Shown: positions 11,905 to 22,744, numbered from the stretch's first letter. The stretch is DNA of 64,000 bases from Sciurus carolinensis (GCF_902686445.1 NC_062219.1:148472057-148536056), one strand, 5' to 3'. Made by a program: numbers and translations. The notes: generated by a model not told the origin, from the letters alone.

Positions 11905-12130
11905 GTTACCTTAATAACATTGTAAGTACATAATCATTTAACCAATACCTTATATATAACAATTAGTTTGTTTCCTATTTAAATTAGAATAGTCACAGAG
12001 ATTGATACTTTGTATTTATTTGGATATTTTTCTCAGAAGCAATTCCTAGATATAAAAATATCTGTACGAGTCACACCAATTTGGGGATTTTTGCACGTGT
12101 TGGCAAATCGCTCTCCAGAAGGCTAGAGCC
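11905..12130 (-). mobile_element. L1M ORF2 3' remnant
   Basis: On the + strand, CATTTAACCAATACCTTATA, TTTCTCAGAAGCAATTCCTAG and TTGGCAAATCGCTCTCCAGAA match the reverse complement of the end of an old L1M element. It is a diverged fragment without an open frame. Confidence 0.55.
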
Positions 12131-12730
12131 TGCTTATTAATTTATTTACGGTCCAGAGGTCTTTTTCTTTCTACATTTTCTTGCCCATCAGGCTGCAAAT
12201 GCCTGGGGAGCAGGTCCCGCGGCTCAGGCGCCTTCCCGAGGGATCTCAGAGCGGCTTCTCCAGTGAGGCTGGCCGGGGCTTCTTTTGAACCAGTCGCCTT
12301 TTGGTGTGAATTCCCTCTTTTCCTGATCGTTTTCCTGCCCGCGATTCAGGAAGTTGCCAGCTCCTAGGATGGTGGATTGTGCGACATGCACGTCGATCCT
12401 CTTGGCAAGGGTCTCGCTCCTGCTTGTTTAGCCAACAGCTTGCTGGAATGACTGTGCACTCTTCCAGTTTCGCCCTGGTGACATTTGTGGGGTGTCCCCT
12501 GTTGAACAGCACCCATCCCTTCCATTTCTTGTAAGATTCACCAAAGGAACAACTCCATAGATTAGAAAAGGCCTCTCTCAGGAGCGTCTCCTCTTTCCTT
12601 TGTGTTCATCGCGCTGGTGACTTTCCGGAAGATGGCAATTCCAGTTCAAGGGCAATTTGAACCAGTTCAGGCTCCTACTACAAGGCGAGCACATTCATTT
12701 CATCACATGGCACACTAAACATTGTTTTAA
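12131..12730. other. No recognised feature, locally CpG-enriched
   Basis: The DNA at 12190-12500 is clearly richer in GC and CpG than its surroundings but shows no promoter motif or exon. A short open frame on the minus strand (12246-12512) has no known domain. Confidence 0.4.
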
Positions 12731-12732
12731 AA

Positions 12733-12969
12733 AAGTGTTAGTTGGGCCTAGTGGCACATGCGTGTATTCTCAGTGGCTTGGGAGGCTGAGGCAGGAGGAT
12801 CATGAGTTCAAATTAGCCTCAGCAATTTATCGAGGCCTTCAGCAACTTAGCGGGACCTGTCTCTAAATAAAATACAAAAAAGGCTGAGGATGTGGCTCAG
12901 TGGTTAAGTGCCCCTGGATTCAATCCCTGGCACAAAAACAAAACAAAACAAAAACAAAAAACAAGTGTT
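12733..12969 (+). repeat. B1-dID SINE with target-site duplications
   Basis: The left half carries GGGAGGCTGAGGCAGGAGGAT and the right ID half GGATGTGGCTCAGTGGTTAA and ATTCAATCCCTGGCA. The tail is built of AAAAC units. Duplications AAGTGTT at 12733-12739 and 12963-12969 mark the insertion, so the element itself is 12740-12962. Confidence 0.93.
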
Positions 12970-13112
12970 TGCCACGTTAATAGAATGAAATGCTATCTGT
13001 GTTTCACCTCGTACTTCTTGGATTACCAGTGAGTTTGAACTTTTAAAATAGGAAGATTTCAGTGGTTACTTCTATTTACTCTGTAATTGTCATTCTTTTT
13101 TTCAATCAATAA

Positions 13113-13306
13113 TCATTGATTGAATCTGACATCACTTTCCAATGTTCATATATGAATACATGACCAGTGTAATTCCATATCATGTACACTCACAAGGATG
13201 GGATCCTGATGAGAATAAGTGATACTCCATGCATGTATAATATGTCAACATACACTGTACTGTTAAGTATATCTAAAAAGAACACATAAAAAATACTCAT
13301 TGATTG
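13113..13306 (+). mobile_element. Short retroposed L1 3' end with perfect 10-bp TSD
   Basis: A 174-bp insert (13123-13296) lies between perfect TCATTGATTG duplications at 13113-13122 and 13297-13306. It ends in an A-rich tail with AAAAAGAACACATAAAAAA. The body (GGATGGGATCCTGATGAGAA, ATACTCCATGCATGTATAAT) has the look of a squirrel L1 3' terminus, so this is probably an extremely 5'-truncated L1 insertion. The duplications and tail are seen directly. The L1 assignment is from memory. Confidence 0.65.
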
Positions 13307-13357
13307 CCCACTATGTGTAAGCACTATGTGCAGTGTGCAACCTGAGCAGCAAACCAG

Positions 13358-13396
13358 GGAGAGAAAGAGAATGAGAGAGAGAGAGAGAGAGAGAGG
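13358..13396 (+). repeat. (GA)n microsatellite
   Basis: A GA dinucleotide run with a few interruptions (GAGAAAGAGAATGAGAG...). Confidence 0.9.
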
Positions 13397-13734
13397 ACCC
13401 CGCTCTAATGGAATGGGAAGCTTGGTCATATCCTTCCACTAATTAAAAAACAAAAAACAAAAATAGAATGCTTAGCTTCTCTTGCTCACTTAAAATATAG
13501 CATTTTATTAAGAATTTTGACTCTGTGTTATGTTTGTTGCAGATTTAGCCTTGGCTTATCTTTTCAAGTTTGATTCATGGTAGTTCTTGATATAAGAAAG
13601 TGATACACAGAAATGGAGGAAAATTGGTCTCTCCCTTCTGGTTCATTTTGCTCCTCTGGCATTTTGAGTAGGAAAGTATTCTGAATCCTGTATCACAATC
13701 CATTTGTGTTTCTTGTTTCTTTTAGATATTTTGA

Positions 13735-13810
13735 GTATAGTTTTTATCACTTAACAATTTAACCTTCCAGAGATATAGATTGTTCCATATCATCATGTAG
13801 TGATTTCTCT
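13735..13810 (-). mobile_element. Probable L1M fragment
   Basis: CACTTAACAATTTAACCTTCC followed by ATAGATTGTTCCATATCATC resembles the reverse complement of old L1M 3' sequence. It is short and diverged. A possible continuation lies at 14700-14850. Confidence 0.35.
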
Positions 13811-14289
13811 TCTTCTCAAAGTATTTAACCCTCAGTGTGAGCACCGTTTATGAAATAATCCTCCGGGCAAAGCCACATCTCTCATAGACGAAGTCTTTCT
13901 GGTGTAGATTTGTGTTGGGCTCCACTTCCGGGCTATTTGTCATCACTACCAACTTTTACGTGTACCGTGTCATGTCACCAAAGTGTCACAATATGCCTTA
14001 TTATCTGGTAATGCCGGTTCCCTGAATTACCGGGAAAGACAAGCAAATGATTTTTAGTATCTGCCAGGGTTCAGGCTGACTCATGGGAGGGTACAGTTTC
14101 ATATGTAAACACATTATTTTCAAATGAAATTTTTCCTTCTGCGTATAATGTATTTAATGTTGTAAAAAGCTGGATAATCCAGGAAAGCGTAAAGGAAGGA
14201 AACAAAAAGCACTCAAGCTCCATCAGCAGGGAGACATTTAAAATATTTTGAATCATATGCCTCCGGACGTTCAGAGGTGCGTAGGATAC

Positions 14290-14600
14290 CTGTACAATTT
14301 GAGCATTCTTAATCTGAAAATCCAGAATCTGAAATGCTCCCAAATCCGACACTCCTTGAGCACCAACCAACACCCCCAGGGGAAAATGCCACACATGGGG
14401 TGTCACGGTTCACAGTCAAAACAAGGTGCTCTAAACACCTGCCGGAAAATTACCTTCAGGAATGTTCAAGGTGTCTGTAAAATATTAATGAACTGGACCC
14501 CATCCCCAGGATCTCTCATTGTGGGTATGGAAATAGCCCAAGAAAAAAAACAAATCCAAAATCTGAGAAGCACCGCTGGTCCCAGCAGACAGGGGAGACC
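14290..14600 (-). mobile_element. Tigger-type DNA transposon remnant
   Basis: Both ends are recognisable: ATTTGAGCATTCTTAATCTG plus GAATCTGAAATGCTCCCAAA at the left, and ATCCAAAATCTGAGAAGCAC plus CTGGTCCCAGCAG at the right. These are the outward-facing ends of a Tigger7/MER8-like element. Related copies are at 4600 and 30930. Confidence 0.65.
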
Positions 14601-14699
14601 CAGCTGTTACTCTGCAGGGCTCCTGCCCCTATTTCAAGCACTAGCTAGTGGATATCAGTGAAAGAGTATCTCAGAGGCACAGTGCAGTGTTTTCTATGG

Positions 14700-14850
14700 T
14701 GTTAAATAGTTTTAGTTATTTAAAACATCGTTTTAATGATTCCATATGACCTGGAGGGTGTGTTATAGCATATTCAGTCAATCCTTAAGATTGTTCCCAG
14801 TTTTCTCCTTTAAATGGGGCTGTGATTCACAGCTTTGATAGAATAAAAAC
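14700..14850 (-). mobile_element. Probable L1M fragment
   Basis: CATATTCAGTCAATCCTTAAG, TTGTTCCCAGTTTTCTCC and GGGGCTGTGATTCACAGC resemble the reverse complement of L1M ORF2 3' sequence. A related phrase, GGGCCAAAGGGT, appears at about 15335. Confidence 0.35.
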
Positions 14851-14854
14851 ATCA

Positions 14855-16090
14855 CCCTAATCCCAAGAAAACTTCAGAGTGGGCAGGAATGACATCATGA
14901 CCAAGAGATGGACTCTGTGCATTAGGACGTATCTTGGCTTCGTGTCCCTAGAGTGAACTTCATGGTCAGAAGGATTACATACAAATTTCATAGTTTTTTC
15001 CTGGACACATTGAAGGTTAAAAAAGATTAGCGGCAAGAGGAATTTTCCCTCCGCCCCCTTTTCTTGAGAATGTTCTACTGTGAAGATTCTGATGGACTGA
15101 AGAGCTTCCTGTAGAAGCCGGTGGAAGTTCCAGGGTCTGCGGTCCTCGCTGGGTGGAGCTGGGAACCTGTGTGGAGGGAAGACAGCGAGCAACAGGCCTG
15201 GGCCGTCCTGGGGAGGGGAAGGAGAAGATCAGACAGAGACGATCCCAGACGGGCCCTGCGGGGGAGGTGGTTTGACCGTCTCTGGGCACATGTTGGATCA
15301 CTCCTCACCTTTCATTTCTAGAAAGAAGATTTCTGGGCCAAAGGGTGTCGGTAATCTCAGAGCATCGCACTTTCTGGACTCTGATTTGAGTCCTGGCTCC
15401 TGAATCTTGCCACACGCTCTAGCCACACTGGGAACGGGCGTGTGAGATGTGGAAAATGTCACTGAAAGGCGGGTCTGGCGGGCGTCGCTGTGAGCTTCCC
15501 AGGTCATGCATCTTGGTGGCACTGCTCCTGTCCCCCTCAAGTCAGCGCAGGGTCATGTTGAGAAGACATACTTCTGATTTACAGTCCTTGTTATTAGAAG
15601 ATGTCTTGCAAAAATGTAACGGGTCCCAGACAACCGACGAGAGGAGACCGACCGGGTTGGAGGTGCGTTTCAGCTTGCTGGGTAGGACTCGAACGTGAAG
15701 TGTCTTCAAGCTTGGCGACCTGTGACGCGAGCTCTTTCTCTGCTGGCTCCCGCTGAGCTCAGTCTAGGTCCAGGAGTCTTCAGGTCCTTGGCTACTAACA
15801 TGGCCACACGTAGATGCCCTAAGACTCCCTCACACTTCCCGAGCTCTCCTCCTCTGCACCTCTGCTCCACCTGTCCCTGTCCCCAGCGCTCTGGACTCTT
15901 GGCTCTTTGGGGGTCTCCCGGAGGGCACGTTGGTCCTCAGACACCTTCCTGTCCTCCTCCCTGGCACTCACCACTGTCCCGGGTCCTCTGCTCCAAGGCT
16001 CTTTTTGGTCGCCCAGGTTCTTCCCTTGGCTTTGGAGTGGGCGCCACACCTTCTCCACCCTTGTGGATGAAATAGCACATGATTGTTTAA
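14855..16090. other. No recognised feature
   Basis: GC rises from about 15050. Overlapping frames on both strands (15017-15321, 15298-15698, 15695-16209) contradict each other and show no domain, so none is called as a gene. Confidence 0.4.
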
Positions 16091-16100
16091 AAACCCTGAG

Positions 16101-16322
16101 CCAGGTGCCATGGCATACGCCCACGATCCCAGCGACTCGGGAGGCTGAGCAGGAGAATCGTGAGTGCAAAGCCAGCCTCAGCGACTTAGTGGGGCCCCAG
16201 GCAACTTAGCCAGACCCTGTCTCAAAATAAAAAATTAAAAAGGGCTGGGGATGTGGCTCAGTGGGTTCAACCCCAGGACCCCCCAAAACAACAACAACAA
16301 CAAAACAAAACACGACACTGAG
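16101..16322 (+). repeat. B1-dID SINE
   Basis: The left half carries GATCCCAGCGACTCGGGAGG. The right half carries GGGCTGGGGATGTGGCTCAG but is internally shortened: GTGGCTCAGTG runs straight into GGTTCAACCCC, so the tRNA-like part between the A- and B-boxes is missing. The tail has AACAAC units. Imperfect duplications (about CCCTGAG at 16094 and CACTGAG at 16316) flank it. Confidence 0.88.
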
Positions 16323-16660
16323 CTCCTGGAAAAGGCAGTCCCAGCTCCCTGCAGTCTTCCTGGCACATGGACCAGGAGTGGAGCCAGGTGGAGGGGACAA
16401 TGCTGCTTCTGAGGAGTTGGTGCTTCTCAGGAAAACCAAGGGAAGCCCCCGAAGGCAATACCTACCATGCCTGTGAACTTCAGCATGGTCTACCTGGAGG
16501 CAAGCTCCCAGCTGTGGGTCGACCGTCCTGCCACTTCCAGCTCCTAGCATCCCTGGGAAGGGAACCCAGGTAAAGGATCAGACAGCAAGGGAGAGGGGGA
16601 ACACAAAATGCGCACCCCTGAAATTATGAGAGGCACCTCAGAGTTACAAAATCGACTCAG

Positions 16661-17072
16661 TGTTATGGTATAGCTAGGAGGTGACCCCCATAAGCTCCGT
16701 GTGAATGCAGGATGTTCTGAGGTGACGTGCTAGGATTGTGGGAGCTGTGACCGCGTCAGTCCATCCCAGTGTGAATGGACTGGGTGGGCACTGTCAAAGC
16801 AGGGGTGCCTGACTGGAGGAGGTGGGTCACAGGGCGAGGCCTGGAAGGGTGCTTCTGCTCCTCCCTTCTCTCTCTGCTTCCTGGAGACCCTGAATGGAGA
16901 GTGCTCCTCCACCATGCCCTTCCGCCATGATGTCCTGCCTCATCTGGGGCCCTGAGCAATGAACTCACCCACCATGGATTAGGCTTCTGGAACCATGAGC
17001 CAAAAGAAACTTTCCCTTCCCTAAGTTGTCCTTGTCAGGTATTTTGGTCACAGTGAGAAAAGCTAGTATGGA
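16661..17072 (+). mobile_element. Rodent MaLR (ERVL-like) LTR
   Basis: A solo LTR of about 410 bp. It starts TGTTATGGTATAGC and contains CAGTCCATCCCAGTGTGAAT, CATGCCCTTCCGCCATGATG and GAACCATGAGCCAAAAGAAA, then ends GTATTTTGGTCACAGTGAG and AAAAGCTAG. This is the layout of rodent MaLR LTRs. No internal gag-pol-like sequence is present. Confidence 0.75.
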
Positions 17073-17079
17073 AATATCT

Positions 17080-17985
17080 TCACTCACAGAAATTTTGTCA
17101 GTGTGTCTGTAAAGTGAAATAAGAAAAAAAATATACAACCCCTCAATTGTCTAGAAACAAAACGTCTCTTGGTATTGAGATTAGTTGCTCTTTGGCCTCC
17201 AGTAGATGGAACACTGAACAGCCGTGAACAATGCCAAGGGCATTCTCGAAGTCAAGGGCTACTCCACGTTCCACAATGCAGGCCAACCACGCCATCCTGA
17301 AGTGCAGCAGGCTGGGGCTGTTCCCTGCAGATGCAAAAGGAAAGGGCGTGGTCTGACCTGTCCACCTCTGGAGCAGGTGTTAGCTCTAGACCAGGTGGCA
17401 TGCTTCCCACAGGTCCATAGTCCACAGAACTGGGGTGCTTTTTTTTTTTTTTTTTCTTCATTGTATGGTTATTTATAATGACAGAAGAACTGGTGGTAAC
17501 ATAGATGTCCAGTGGAGGGGGAATGCTTAAATGAATTTTTTTTTTTTGGTCATTTAAAAAAATTTTTGTTTTTACAGAATGTGAAAGAAGTTTTGAGTGA
17601 GAACAAGTGAGGTACTTTTGCCCCATTTCCCGAATGACTCTGAGGCAGAGGAGTGGCGGATAGCACAGGACCATAAACTGGTTACCTTCCACAGTTCCTT
17701 AGGGTGCTGCCTTTCTTAGGTGTGCAAACCTTTTAATTCCTTGGTGGTTGTTCTATTGGAAAGATAAGTTGAAAACTGTATTTCAGGATTTCTGGTGAGA
17801 TTCAAAGTGGTTGTTCAAAAGAGGCAGAGAAAGATGAGAGGCAACAAAACTTCCACGTTTGTTTTTGGTGTACGCATAATACAATGCGACATATTTTGTA
17901 TTATTATATTTAATTTTTGTTTTACTTAATCTTATATAGCTTAGAACATATGTTAATCTATTTGAAGAATTAGAAATATTAACTT
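17080..17985. other. No recognised feature
   Basis: Holds a run of 16 T at about 17441-17456 and a shorter T run near 17537. Otherwise unassigned. Strongly AT-rich from 17880. Confidence 0.4.
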
Positions 17986-17989
17986 ATTT

Positions 17990-18565
17990 AATAAATACAT
18001 TAACTTATTAAATAATAATATAAACTTATTTAATAAATAATATAAAACTAGCAATCCTTCATACTCCCATTCTCCAGATGACCATATTCAGCCATTTGTG
18101 ATATTTTTCTGTAGCTTCTTTTCTTTTCCTTGAACATATACATCCTGTATTGTTGTCGTGTAATTACTGTAATTACTGTTCTTATTCGTATATCGAGGAA
18201 GAACACTATTTGGCAATCTGCATTTTCACTTAGCTTTATATTTTGAACATCTTTTGATATGAACTCATCTATGTAGGTCATTGTGCTCAGGGCTGAATAG
18301 TTGTCCACCTTGTGAATCAGCCATGATTTCTCTAATTATTCTGGTACTGAGGGGAATTTATGCTGTTTATACCTTCTCATGAATAAACTGTCTAGTGCAA
18401 AAGTGCTTTAGAAAGCCAAATTCCTAGGAGTCATCAAGCTGGTTTAAAAGGCCCCCATAGCTATAATTTCAACATATTTTCAAATTGTTCTCCAACACAC
18501 ATCAGCTCTGAAAATGTAGTGGAGGACCTGCCTCCTCACACCCTTGTCAACGCTGGACATTATAA
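17990..18565 (-). mobile_element. L1M ORF2 3' remnant
   Basis: On the + strand, TTTTCACTTAGCTTTATATTTTG, GAACATCTTTTGATATGAACTC, TTTCAAATTGTTCTCCAACAC and CTCACACCCTTGTCAACGCT follow, in order, the reverse complement of the end of an old L1M. No usable frame survives. Confidence 0.6.
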
Positions 18566-18569
18566 ATTA

Positions 18570-19150
18570 CTTTAAAAACCCAAGGCAGAGAAAAGCAAAT
18601 AACATGCATGCTTTTAAGGGGTTAAAGATGAAGAAAGGAGGAGGAAAAAGAGGGAAAGGATTACAAGGCAATAATTTCAACAAACGAAGAAAAAAATTCA
18701 CATGGAAGCCCGAGTAACTGGAAGTCCAGAGCAACGGAGGATTTAAACCTCATGTTCAGAGGACTTGAGGTCCCCTGGCTCTTTGTGGCTATGCTCACGT
18801 CAGCTGGGACTTCTTGACTGACGGGTGAGGTAACTCTGCCAGGAGGAACGCTCGGCCCTGGGCAGCGTGGCCAGCTCCGTGCTACGGGGACTGCCGACGG
18901 CTTCTGGGGCTGCCCGGGTCAAGGGGGAGAACGTGTGCCTCACCTGCTGCAAGCCGTCCACTCCCAGGATCACAGACTGTCGGAAATTAAAGATCGATCA
19001 CAGAAATGCACGCAGCCACTAATGCAGAAAAGTGCCCCAGTGCAAGATGTAGTTCACTGGCTCGGCACCAAACCACCCTTTTGTCCTGCTTTGTCATGTT
19101 GGAGCCAGACCCTGTGACGTCGCTCCTTACCTGGCTGGCACAGCACTGAG
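18570..19150. other. No recognised feature
   Basis: Purine-rich near 18590-18720, then a CpG-richer stretch at 18840-18960. No exon or repeat is recognised. Confidence 0.4.
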
Positions 19151-19154
19151 ATTT

Positions 19155-19168
19155 TCAGTAGAGGGCAC
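19155..19168 (+). promoter_or_regulatory. CTCF-like binding motif
   Basis: TCAGTAGAGGGCAC matches 13 of 14 positions of CCASYAGRKGGCRS, missing only the first base. Occupancy cannot be judged from sequence. Confidence 0.4.
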
Positions 19169-19217
19169 AGGAGGGACCTGCGGTAGGAAGGGGCTTCTCT
19201 TTATGCTCTACTGTGTT

Positions 19218-19745
19218 TTCTCCTTTACCTGTTTTTAAAATGTATTTTCATTTGAATCGACTCATAGCAATTTCACATATTTAAGGGGCGCACTGTGACA
19301 TTTGAGAACGTGCGTACGTGCGATGACCAGGGCGGCATCATTGCATGCCGGTCACTCCAGACGCAGCATTCCTGGTGTTGAGAATGTTCTTCACGCTGGT
19401 TAGTTGGAAATGCTCGATTCTTTTTCGTCAGCCATAGTTATCCCAGCCTGCGGTAGCACGTCGGAAGTGATTCTTCCTATCCACCCGCTCCGGGTGCCCG
19501 CGAGCCATCCCGGCTCCTCCCTCCGCCCCCGCTCCTCCCTCCGCCCTCCACCCCCTGCCAGGCTCTGGTAACTCTGTTCCCTTCCCCATTCCTTTGAGAT
19601 CAACTTTTGGGCTTCTGCATGTAAGCGAGAACCTCTGGCACGTGCCCTTCTGGGCCTGGCTAATTTCACTCGGCTAATGTCCTCCAGGTTCCACCCAGGT
19701 TGTTTCGAAAGGCAGATCTCGTTCCTCTTTACGGCTGCATGTTTT
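19218..19745 (-). mobile_element. GC-elevated L1 3' remnant
   Basis: On the + strand, GAGATCAACTTTTGGGCTTC, GGGCCTGGCTAATTTCACTC, TAATGTCCTCCAGGTTCCAC and CAGATCTCGTTCCTCTTTAC follow the reverse complement of an L1 ORF2 end. A C-rich 3' UTR tract lies at 19505-19555, where a GCTCCTCCCTCCGCCC phrase is repeated. CpG content is unusually high for a decayed L1. No open frame of ORF2 survives. Confidence 0.65.
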
Positions 19746-19749
19746 CTGC

Positions 19750-20735
19750 CTGTCGATTCTTGCAGAGTGGCTGCTGATGGTGTCAGAAGGGGCACTCCAC
19801 CTCCGGCAAGCTGTGCTGCGCCCCTGGCTGGCGGGTCTCCATGCGCCTGTCTCTGCCTCTCCAGCTCACCAGCTATGCAACGGCTCTGGTTTGGGGCCAT
19901 CTAGGGAAGTTCTCTGCCATTGGGCTGCTCCCTGCTCTCCCTGCTCAGCTTGCTGGCACCCCAGGGGGAGTCTTCTGCTGACCAGCCCTGATCCAGGCCT
20001 CCTTGCTGGAGGCCTTGGGCGACTGCCCCAGACCAGCTCTGGCCCCAGCCTGCACCAGCAGTGCCCCGTTCCATCCAGGGGCCAGTGCCCTCCTTTCTCC
20101 TCCAATGGCTCCATCTCAGCCTTGGGGAGAAGTTCCCCTTGCAGATTTGGACCTTGTAGTCTCCCCAGTTCTAAGGATTCGGTGGACTCTATTCTACCCC
20201 TTCTTGGTCTTGTTCCTAATTAATCAATAGTGCTTTATGTTACGTTCTCTCCAGTGCAAGCTGTCGGGGTGGGTTCTGCTCCTGACGGGGCTCACCTGGA
20301 TGCAGATGTGGTAGTAGGAGCATCCTAGGAGACAGATGATCATGGATTGGACTTTGGGATTAGTTTGGTTATGCCTTTCGAATGTTCTGAGATCCTCAGT
20401 GGGAAGCAGGAGGCTAGTGATGCGTGACATGTAGACTCCTATCAATCAAGCTCTCTGTGATTGACAGGGATGAAGAACAAGTGAAGCAAGTGCCGTGGAA
20501 GCCCAAGTGTCTGTTGCACTGTTATGGAAATGATGACGACTCATAGACCACACTGAACATGGACGGGGATGGCGAGGTAGGCAGGCGTGCGTGTCCTGCA
20601 TCCCGTGGCTTGCGTACATCCCACCTGCAGCTCAGGCTTTCTGCGCTTCTGAGCCCCACGGTGATCTGCCATGCTGCTGGCTCGCTCCTTCTCAGTGGTT
20701 CTCAGGGCAACCAGCTAGCCATCCTTTGAAAATGT
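19750..20735. other. No recognised feature, GC-rich
   Basis: GC-rich DNA from 19780 to 20180 with overlapping frames in several phases. None has a known domain or splice support. Confidence 0.4.
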
Positions 20736-20738
20736 CGT

Positions 20739-20998
20739 GTTCAGAAGACGTCCTGGTTGGCGATGTTCAGGAGACGTCCTGGTTAGTGGTGTTCAGGAGA
20801 CGTCCTGGTTAGCGGCGTTCAGGAGACGTCCTGGTTAGCGGCGTTCAGGAGACATCCTGGTTGGTGGCGTTCAGGAGACGTCCTGCTTAGTGGTGTTCAG
20901 GAGACGTCCTGGTTGGTGGCGTTCAGGAGACGTCCTGCTTAGTGGTGTTCAGGAGACGTCCTGGTTGGTGGCGTTCAGGAGATGTACTGGTTAGCAGT
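20739..20998 (+). repeat. 26-bp minisatellite, 10 units
   Basis: Ten head-to-tail 26-bp units start at 20739, 20765, 20791 and so on to 20973 with no change in period. Each unit begins GTTCAGGAGACGTCCTGG, and the last eight bases vary. The outer units (1 and 10) are the most diverged. Units 6-7 and 8-9 are identical pairs, so a 52-bp higher-order unit has been copied. In units 2-9 CAGGA/TCCTG can pair across a 4-nt loop. A period of 26 is not a multiple of 3, so the array is not a protein repeat. Confidence 0.97.
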
Positions 20999-20999
20999 G

Positions 21000-21800
21000 G
21001 ACTGCTCTCTTTCAACCCATTGGAAAGAGGAGGGTCGCCGTCATGACTTTGACTTTACCTGCTGATGTCCTTGTTCCACTCAGTGGTCCTTGTGGAAGGT
21101 GGCAGTTGTCGGTTCTGCCTTGCGAGTGAGGGAGCCTAGCAAGTCCACCCTTATTGACTATTCACTAACACATACTCTGTACTAACAAGGGCTCTCGCTA
21201 AGTGGTAGCAGCACTAATCGATGGGGGATAATGAGCCCCTCCCTCGTCGGGACTCCCTGCCCCAGACCCTCTGTCGATGATCTCTCAGAGATGAGGAGCC
21301 ACCTAGGGAAGGCTGGGGCAAGCACGGGATGCAGGGCCTAATATGTTTCTAACCTGCTTTTATGGAGCTTTTAAATTAATGTGGGATGAGTACCTACGCA
21401 GGCTCGAACAGGTGTGAACACACACTTTAACCAGCTGTGTAATTGACCTCAGTGGACCAAGCCTCACTAATCACCTGCCCACGTCCAACCTATGGCTGTA
21501 AAAGGCTGTTCATTTCAGTGAAAGATTCCCCAGGTCTATCTGGAAAATCCCATGCTGGGTTGGGATGCGGTGAGTTTCTGGGTCACCGAGCACATGCTAG
21601 CACGTGGGTCAATTTCCACCCACTACATGCCAGACATGCTGCTGCTCCCTTTGTTTGGCTCATTTGTTTTTAGCCTTCCTAAAATTTGGGGGCTCCCATG
21701 GATGTCATCTGTGGTTGTGTACAGACGCGCCTCTGGCTTCAGACCTGAGAATCCAGGAATTCCAGAGTCACGGGAGCTCTTCTGCCATTAGGAGCGCCTC
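21000..21800. other. No recognised feature
   Basis: Unique-looking DNA. Overlapping short frames at 21443-21804 occupy three phases and show no domain. Confidence 0.4.
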
Positions 21801-21806
21801 TTAGTT

Positions 21807-22028
21807 CAGGGGTTGCAGACTGCCATGTAATTCGGCGATCTGGCCTGGCGTCTGTCTTTGTAAATAAGGTTTTTGTTGGAACACAGTCGTGCTCACTGTC
21901 TCTGCAGGATCCGTGCTGCTTTTGTGCTACTATGGCCGAGGCGAGTAGCTGTGTGGGACACTGTCGTGATGTGCAAAGCTGAAACTACTGACTGTGCAGC
22001 TCTGTCTGGCACAAGTTTGCTGACCCTG
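21807..22028. mobile_element. hAT-type non-autonomous DNA transposon
   Basis: The ends are imperfect inverted repeats: CAGGGGTTGCAGACTGCC at the left and AGTTTGCTGACCCTG at the right. Internal phrases TTTGTAAATAAGG, TTGGAACACAG and GATGTGCAAAGC fit a known mammalian hAT family with the TIR CAGGGGTCGGCAAACT. About 222 bp and non-coding. Confidence 0.65.
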
Positions 22029-22224
22029 GAGATTGAGTCTAATCCATTCTACATTTTTCAACTTTTGCTGTAAGTTGTAGATGTTATTCTTTAAAAAAGT
22101 GTTTTCCAGGAGCCCATAGTATAGCAGAGGAAAAGAATATAAATATGTGTCAGATATATGTAAATTCCTCCCAAACTTTGATTTCTCCTTATATAAGATT
22201 TAAAAAAAAATCACTTCCAAATAC

Positions 22225-22450
22225 TTCTTATTTCCTTGCATGGTAGATTGGGATCCCCTTCAGTCTCTACCACAGCACCTTGCTTTAGTGTGTTACCTAT
22301 CTGTTAATTTGTTTGCCGCCCATTTTCTTCTGCAAAATGCAAGTTCCACAAGAGGGAAACTTCACATTTCTTCTTCACATATCCCCACAGTCTAGAATAG
22401 CAGCCTAGAATATGCTAGATGTGCAACAAGCACTGTGCTGTATGAATCAA
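22225..22450 (+). mobile_element. L2 LINE 3' end
   Basis: AAAATGCAAGTTCCACAAGAG, CATATCCCCACAGTCTAGAAT and ATATGCTAGATGTGCAACAAG follow the order of the L2 3' terminus. Ancient and non-coding. Confidence 0.55.
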
Positions 22451-22744
22451 AGAAGACTTCGGGGGTAAGCTATGCCATTATTTTATATACCAATAAGGAA
22501 GAAAAAGCACTGGCAGATAACATACAACATATGCTGAGATAATGTTGATTAAAAGATGTGTTCTTATTTCAGAGTTGTTAAAATGTGGCACAATATGCAT
22601 CTTACAACTACTGAATGAGGGTCATTGTCAAGTGGGTGGAAGAACTGAGGGTCTTAGGATATTTTTTCAAGACTTAGCTAACATTTCATCTTAAATCACA
22701 AACAGTTATTAAGGAATTATGTGCAATATTCTGGTCTGGTAAAG

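Noticed and set aside
19400..19900. 166-codon minus-strand frame
   Set aside because: Covers reversed L1 remnant and GC-rich DNA with few chance stops; no domain, and + strand frames overlap.
20739..20998. CRISPR array
   Set aside because: The units are contiguous at 26 bp with no unique spacers; it is a minisatellite.
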